From Chiridota heheva (taxonomy: Eukaryota; Echinodermata; Holothuroidea; Apodida; Chiridotidae): a DNA stretch of 64,000 bases. Position numbers and translations under genes: made by a program. Within the stretch, counting starts at the first letter, position 1, and the number at the start of each line of letters is the position of its first letter. Under the pieces are notes generated by a model. It saw nothing but the letters and a program-made list of their open reading frames with translations, was not told the origin of the DNA and did not search any database. Positions 58,751-64,000 of this stretch are shown here, piece after piece. The stretch covers positions 62,001-126,000 of the forward strand of contig JAIGNY010000903.1 of the NCBI GenBank assembly GCA_020152595.1. The letters are read 5' to 3'.

Positions 58751-61590
58751 CCTGTTTGAAGATGAAGCAGTCCATCATGTTTAGATCCAGTCACATTGGT
58801 TCTGTTTCATTTGCATATTTATTTGTATATCAAGGAAGATGATATTAGTGTTAATCTGCTTGAAATTGTGGGATGGCCTTGAAACATTATCGGTCACTGC
58901 ATGTGGAGACAATGCAGTGGAGATATTTAAATAATAACACCAGCATCAGAACCACATAACCTTTTGGATTCTTTAAGGGTTTTTTCATTTTTAAAAATCT
59001 CTGTGCTCTTGAAAATGGCACATGTGGCAACCACTTTTTTCATTTTTAAAATCTCTGTGCTCTTGAAAATGGATCTAGCATGACTCTGGCAATCCATGTG
59101 TTTATTTTGTTGTTGGTGATCAGTGTGATAACGGTCTTTATAGACCAGAAAAAGCAGTATACTTGTGTCTAATGATTGATAGGGAACAGGCTATTATTTA
59201 ATATACATCACCTAATTTTTTCTGAACCACTTTAATGGTCACATTTAATGCCCAAATCCCCTTCTGAATAAAAACAGCAAGTTTTCTTTCCAATTCAAAT
59301 TATGTGTATATTCAGATCTACTTCATTTGTTTCTTTGATTGTGTTTGTGTTCAAGAATTAAATAGAAAACTTGGGCTGCTTTGCATTGAAGTTATATAAA
59401 AATAAACAGAAGTATGTTTATCTCTTTGTAATTTCTCATTTTGCTACTTATTTACTTCTCAATACATAAGAAAATAAATATTTCCACCACATGCAACCAC
59501 TGACTATGATCCTAAATATGATAGCCTATCCATCATAAGTCACTCCTTATGTTTACCCTCAGAAGATAGGCTTGTATGATTTGATCAGGGACTTGCTATT
59601 TAGATTTGATTGTTTCAACAACATTAATGTACATCATACAACTGAACAAGTGTATTTGCAAATGCAACTTTGTATTTGATCTCCAAAACTTTTGTTTGCC
59701 AAACAAAAACATTTAAATATCTTGGCTCATTTACACTGGGGATGAGGGGTACAATATCTACCTACTGGTGTTGATTTTGTTACAGACCATAGGCCCGGGT
59801 TCAATTCTGGGGTGGGTGCCAAACACTGGTTATCAAAGGGGTACATTATCCTGTGCAACCTGTGTTCTTGGCTTTCAGTGATTACTATCATAACACGGGA
59901 TGTACTTGTGTGTTCAACTCTCTCTAGTGTTACCCAACTAGGGGATTATGCATAGAATATTCACATACAGCAGGTCTTTAAAAATGGTCGATGCATCTCG
60001 ATTAAATAGTCACCTGTTCCCTTATTTACTTCTTCATTTGCTTGTTGATAAAGACTGTATCCTTACAAAGGTCCAAATTGGAAAAAATAAAATTAGACTT
60101 TTTCTGCTTGCTTCTCCCTTGCAATTGTCCACAAGAAAAGGCAAACAAACATCTTTTGTTTTCCGTCTAATAACTTGATGGAGATTGCTTTGCCAGGAGT
60201 GAATTAAGTGGAGTTTGGGGTTGTTACCTTGATTAATCTGTCAGTATTTTGTGTTTAGTCGATAAATTATTGGACATGGCAAGTCATTCTTGATAAATCA
60301 CTGCTTATATAGAAAAATGTCTAGCCGGTAAAATATTGGACACAGCCAGTTGCTGATGGTAAGTCACTGCTTATATAGAGAAGATAGGCCTGCAGTTGGG
60401 AAATGCGGATGCTTTTCCACACAATTTCCTCTACTTTTGATCCCTTGATCTCCAAAACTTGGACCTTTTTAATATTTGTAGGGAGGGGGTACTTCCGCAA
60501 CCACTCTTCTTTAGTCATAAATATACAATGTGCCAAACACATAGGGGTAGGAAGGGTCACCTCTCAAGGGGACGAGTGATTTGCCAAACACATAGGGTAG
60601 GAATGGTCAGGGGGACAAGAACCCCAAACATTTCCCAGTCACAAGCTGTAATCTTCTGCTGGTCAATTTTAGTGTCCATTAAATGTTGCTGTTATTGGGA
60701 AATATTCTTCAATTTCTGGGAACTGTACTTCATTAATTTTTCTTTGATTTTTTTATGTGGAAATTTAGTTGTTTTTACTCCAATTTGTGTGTCAATTTTT
60801 GGGATATTTTGTTCATGTTCAGACAGTTTTCATCAATTTTTGATAGATATCCTTCATTTTGGGACAAGTTTGTTTATTTTCAGGCAATATAAGTCTGTCA
60901 CGGCTTTACTCCTGGACTCCACCAGAGACCCGGACCTTAAAGCAGGCCAATGGACACCACCCGTTGGTCACTTTGCTCGACATGTCACTAAATCTTGTCG
61001 GTTCACATAAATAACTTGCCCCCTTCCCCCTTCCCCAATATGGAAATCCTAGCTACGCCATTGATCATAGCAAAACTTTCGTTTATGCAACTTATGCCCA
61101 AGAAGTTACGACAGCAGTGCACAAATTTGATGGTGTAATCCTTTTAAACAGTTTCAATAAAAGTATTGAGTAGAGTTAGGGGACTGTGTCAACAGGTTCT
61201 GTATGTCATCTAGATTTAGTTTACCTCTATCATAGTGATTCTTTTTTAATCTTGATTATGCAAGTGAACATGTTCAGACTTTTGGTAGACAAAGGTTTGA
61301 AAGTAAATAAAAAGTTAAATCAAAAGACATGCACTCATTTTGCTGCACAAAGCAAATAGTGTATGATACAATATGATTGGACAGCACAATCACAAGGCTT
61401 TGTTTTCACTAGTATCATAGGCTCATTGTACTATTGGTATGACACTCATATGAAATAGTTTACCATCCTTTAATGGTCACCTATGTATCAAAACTTAAAA
61501 GGAAGCTTTTCCTTTTATTGTCAGATCTAGGCAAGGAAAGCAATCAAGGTAAAGGTGTGTGGTGGCTGCAATCCCAGACAACACGAAATT
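58751..61590. other. Intron 6 sequence with small duplications, no gene
   Basis: A 52-58-bp duplication sits at 58983-59073 (TCATTTTTAAAA.TCTCTGTG, CTCTTGAAAATGG). About 70-bp repeats at 60256-60380 share TATTGGACA and CACTGCTTATATAG, and a short repeat at 60530-60600 shares CCAAACACATAGGG. A B-box-like CCCGGGTTCAATTCTGG at 59790 lacks an A box. No exon signal. Confidence 0.5.
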
Positions 61591-61593
61591 GGA

Positions 61594-61832
61594 GGCACCC
61601 CTCTCCCCCTTTCCAATGTTGCACCTATTGGAGACACCCCTCTCCCCCTTTCCAATGTTGCGCCTATTGGAGGCACCTCTCTCCCCCTTTCCAATGTTGC
61701 GCCTATTGGAGGCACCTCTCTCCCCCTTTCCAATGTTGCGCCTATTGGAGGCACCCCTCTCCCCCGTTCCAATGTTGCACCTATACCATCGTCTCTCAAT
61801 TTGAGCCAACATTGAAAGGGGAGCGGGGTTTG
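61594..61832. repeat. 39-bp x5 array plus a partial inverted unit
   Basis: Units of 39 bp with CTCTCCCCCTTTCCAATGTT and GCGCCTATTGGAGGCACC fill 61594-61790. 61803-61830 (CCAACATTGAAAGGGGAGCG) is a partial unit in reverse orientation. 39 is a multiple of 3, so all six frames stay open locally, giving 13-residue repeats; coding is not supported. Confidence 0.9.
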
Positions 61833-62180
61833 TTTCATTTACTTTTGCCGTGGATGGTAGGCTGCTTTTGTTCATGACATGAGCTTATATCTGTGACTTG
61901 TGTCCCACCTTTTAGACATTTTAATCAGTTGACCATTTTCTTCATAACTACTGCAGAAGAAATTCTGTGGCAGGTGAAACAGCATTTGGTAGGTAGGTAG
62001 GTGCATAAAAAATGGATTTAATTAATATCCCATTCTTATCATAATTATAAGTGAGAAATGAAAGGATAAGTTTGAATAGGAATCGAGTCATTAAGCTCTT
62101 TAATCAATCAATCATCCATATTCTCTGTATATACAGTATGTATAATGCTTTTGTTATTCTTTTTCATTTCACACTTTTAG
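61833..62180. other. End of intron 6, no gene
   Basis: AT-rich DNA with (TAGG)n-like GGTAGGTAGGTAGG at 61990. The pyrimidine tract of the exon 7 acceptor lies at 62155-62180. Confidence 0.5.
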
Positions 62181-62336
62181 TTCCTGCTGTTTGTCCAACG
62201 GGATATTATGGGGTCAGCTGTGTTGACCTGTGTCATTGTCTGGGGAATGCTGCCTGTAATAAAGGAACTGGTTCATGCCCAAATAATCAGTGTGAACCTG
62301 GGTTTATTACGTCAGGAGGAGGAACACCTTGTTTAG
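62181..62336 (+). CDS. Tie: Tie-like receptor exon 7: EGF-like module 4
   Basis: This exon encodes residues 355-406 with eight cysteines (start CPTGYYGVSC). The acceptor is CACACTTTTAG, the donor is GTAATC, and phase is 1-1. Vertebrate Tie receptors carry three EGF-like repeats before the next Ig domain, so a fourth module here is an extra repeat relative to them. The segment between its last cysteines (FITSGGGTPC) departs from the usual aromatic-glycine loop, so it is less canonical than modules 1-3. The frame is open into the donor; the next exon must be phase 1 and lie beyond the window. Confidence 0.9.
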   Translation, partial: FLLFVQRDIMGSAVLTCVIVWGMLPVIKELVHAQIISVNLGLLRQEEEHLV

Positions 62337-62779
62337 GTAATCCCCTTTTTGTTTTTTACTCTTCAGCATTATATAAAAAAAGTAACTTGTCTACAATATC
62401 AGATTTTGAAGCTTAGTGGTTTGGGTTATATCTCCTACCCCTCATTTATTTTTTTGGTTTGATTTGATTCTTCTTTTCAAACTAGAGCAATTTCAATTCA
62501 CTTCATTGTGGATTCTGCATAAGGACAGAAGGAATGGAATGGGAAATCTGTAAATTCTGCAATTTTATGTTTTAAGATTTGCATTCAGTATTTTCAGATT
62601 TGAAAGGTGTGTGTCAATAAAGTGACTTTCTGACTTATTGTACTCTCGTCGATTGGTGAAGTGGGGATTTAGCATCTTTACTGTTTGTCTGTCCAGATGT
62701 CTGAACGTCCATCCACATGCATTGTTCAGTTATTCATTCATCAACAAAAATTAGAGCATGGGTGATTGTCTCCTTAACT
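62337..62779. other. Intron 7 start with a dispersed repeat head at 62643-62760
   Basis: 62643-62720 matches the repeat head at 49285-49400. Otherwise no signal. Confidence 0.5.
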
Positions 62780-63395
62780 TTTGTGATTGACTTCAGATGA
62801 CTGGAGTTAAAAACTTACCATCAGTTTTGTATCTGATGGAGATACCACTGTCACTAAGGTGGAGGACATCTGTCAACATGGCAGAGAACATCATCTGAAG
62901 AGGGTTGGTGCTAGAAGGCAACCTTGTTTGACACTGTTAGTAACTTGAAAGGAGTCAGAATCTTCCCATCATCAAGCACATCATCCCACCATGGATGAAC
63001 AACTGATATGACATTACTGGGACAGCCCAATTAGCTTTGCTATGATATTGAAAAGAGTTGACGGCCAGCAAAAATCATATCAGCTGTCCCTCTACCTGCT
63101 CGGAAACCACACTGACATTCTGAAGGCAAATCCTGCTCTAGGTGATGTAGTAGGCGAATAAGGTAGACACGAGCCAGATCAGTGATTGATTTTAAGGAGA
63201 TACCTCTATGGTTATCACAGGACTGCCTGTTGCTCTTTTGCTTATACTGTTGATTATAGGGGCATCTTCTAGCTCCTGTGGTAATACACCTTTGTTCCAC
63301 ATTGCTTGGAGAGTTCTGTCAACTTCTATAGCAGCAGTGGTCCCAATGATTTGTATACTTTGATTGAAATGGCATCTGGAGTGGGCAAATCTTCT
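62780..63395 (-). mobile_element. LINE reverse transcriptase fragment (minus strand)
   Basis: Minus-strand reading: TPDAISIKVYK at the 63390 end, then CDNHRGISLKSI (about 63220), GFRAGRGTADMIFAGRQL (about 63115-63065), then NSVKQGCLLAPTLF (about 62930) and SAMLTDVLHLSDSGISIRY (about 62880-62830). These are consecutive RT motifs of one non-LTR element with frameshifts. It differs from the RTE copy at 45895. The RT catalytic aspartate pair region is not present. Confidence 0.85.
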
Positions 63396-63396
63396 C

Positions 63397-64000
63397 TCTC
63401 AGAATGGTGACCTCCTCAAGTTTGTTTACCACCGCCGCCACTTTCAGCAACATCTCATCCTCGACCAACTACTCCAATGCCTTCAAAACCAAACAACTTC
63501 TGATGAAGCCCGGAGAATCATTTTCCTTCCGACAACTCTTACAACCCCTCTCACCCTTTCTGAATTAAACCTAATCCAACGCTGGCTTCCAAGGGCCCAG
63601 ATAACATCCCCTACCAGTTCCTAAAACACCTCCCCATCAAGGCCATCACTACCCTACTCACAATCTTCAACAACATTTGACCTCACACTCCTTTCCCCTA
63701 TATGGAGGACAGCTATTGTCATCCTCGTCTTAAACTGGGAAAGACGGTACGATGCCAGCTACCCCCATTGCCCTCACTTGCTGTCTCTGTAAAATTATGG
63801 AAAGGATCATTAATCAGAGACTAAAGTGATTTCTTGAGACCAACAGTATTGAGCGGCTTCTGAAAACGCCGCAATACCCTAGACCAGTTAATTACGCTGA
63901 CACCGCTTATTCGGGAATCCTTTGCAAAAAGGAACACCTCATTGCCATATTTTTGACCTTGAGAAAGCTTTCGACACTACTTGGGCATTACCCAAACTTC
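63397..64000 (+). mobile_element. Second copy of the I/Nimb-type LINE, RT region, cut by the window edge
   Basis: It aligns without large gaps to 34098-34740 of the first copy (TTTCAGCAACATCTCRTCCT, CGACCAACTACTCCAATGCC, AATTATGGAAAGGATCA). Numerous small deletions and stops show it is older or less constrained. It abuts the minus-strand LINE fragment at about 63396. Confidence 0.92.

Larger units (their letters stand above)
15579..64000 (+). other. Tie: Tie/TEK-type receptor tyrosine kinase gene, 5' half (runs off the right edge)
   Basis: Seven exons join into one 406-residue open frame. All six introns (4627, 17972, 1907, 7663, 7702 and 5668 bases) are phase 1 with GT donors and AG acceptors. 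Domain order is signal peptide, Ig-like 1 (residues about 26-136), Ig-like 2 (137-220), then EGF-like modules at 221-264, 265-312, 313-354 and 355-406. The hallmarks CICPPGFMG in EGF 1 and FCLPDPYGCSC in EGF 2 match the vertebrate Tie2/TEK ectodomain as I know it. Tie receptors are single-pass membrane kinases that bind angiopoietins in vertebrates; the ligand here is not inferable. The membrane segment and kinase are not in the window, so kinase identity is inferred from ectodomain homology. Introns are packed with transposons and tandem arrays. Confidence 0.92.

Noticed and set aside
59780-59830. tRNA gene at a GGTTCAATTC B-box-like sequence
   Set aside because: No A box at the right distance and no cloverleaf pairing visible.

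Overview
The window reads as nuclear DNA of an invertebrate deuterostome, most likely an echinoderm (inference). The reasons are an intron-rich Tie-type receptor gene, long AT-rich introns with canonical GT/AG splice sites, CR1/L2-, RTE- and I-type non-LTR retrotransposons, MITEs and very abundant minisatellites. There is no bacterial-style gene organisation and I see no rRNA or intact tRNA gene. A species cannot be assigned from sequence reading alone.

The only host gene I can support is the 5' half of a Tie/TEK-type receptor tyrosine kinase on the + strand. Seven exons (15579-15654, 20282-20614, 38587-38838, 40746-40877, 48541-48684, 56387-56512, 62181-62336) splice in one continuous frame, and every intron is phase 1. 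Together they encode 406 residues: signal peptide, a first Ig-like domain, a cysteine-free second Ig-like domain, and four EGF-like modules of eight cysteines each. The rest of the receptor (further Ig/FN3 domains, membrane segment, kinase) would lie beyond base 64000.

Region by region. 1-15500 is upstream DNA: a LINE 3' fragment, long-period repeats (2.5-4.5 kb), a 27-bp array, a TTAA-flanked MITE, a minus-strand LINE with an internal 62-bp x10 expansion, and arrays of a 24-bp family in two orientations. 14.07-16.4 kb holds two unrelated 17-bp arrays that bracket coding exon 1. Intron 2 (18 kb) is almost entirely mobile DNA: a LINE with a 40-bp x80 expansion, a higher-order 24-bp minisatellite locus broken by two LINE insertions, and a nearly full-length RNase H-bearing LINE that itself contains a piece of another LINE. 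Introns 3-6 hold TTAA MITEs, a SINE, RTE and CR1-like LINEs, a 20-bp array, a 1.9-kb 18-19-bp array, a long-TIR MITE, a 46-bp array built from a LINE 3' tail, and a 39-bp array. The window ends in two abutting LINE fragments.

The most interesting signals are structural. At least three tandem arrays were born inside LINE sequence. A 24-bp minisatellite family recurs at several loci with shared non-repetitive flanks, as if carried by a mobile unit. Some insertions can be dated relative to each other by empty sites or target duplications. I did not find evidence for a new biochemical system. Long open frames in the arrays are best explained as repeats without stop codons.
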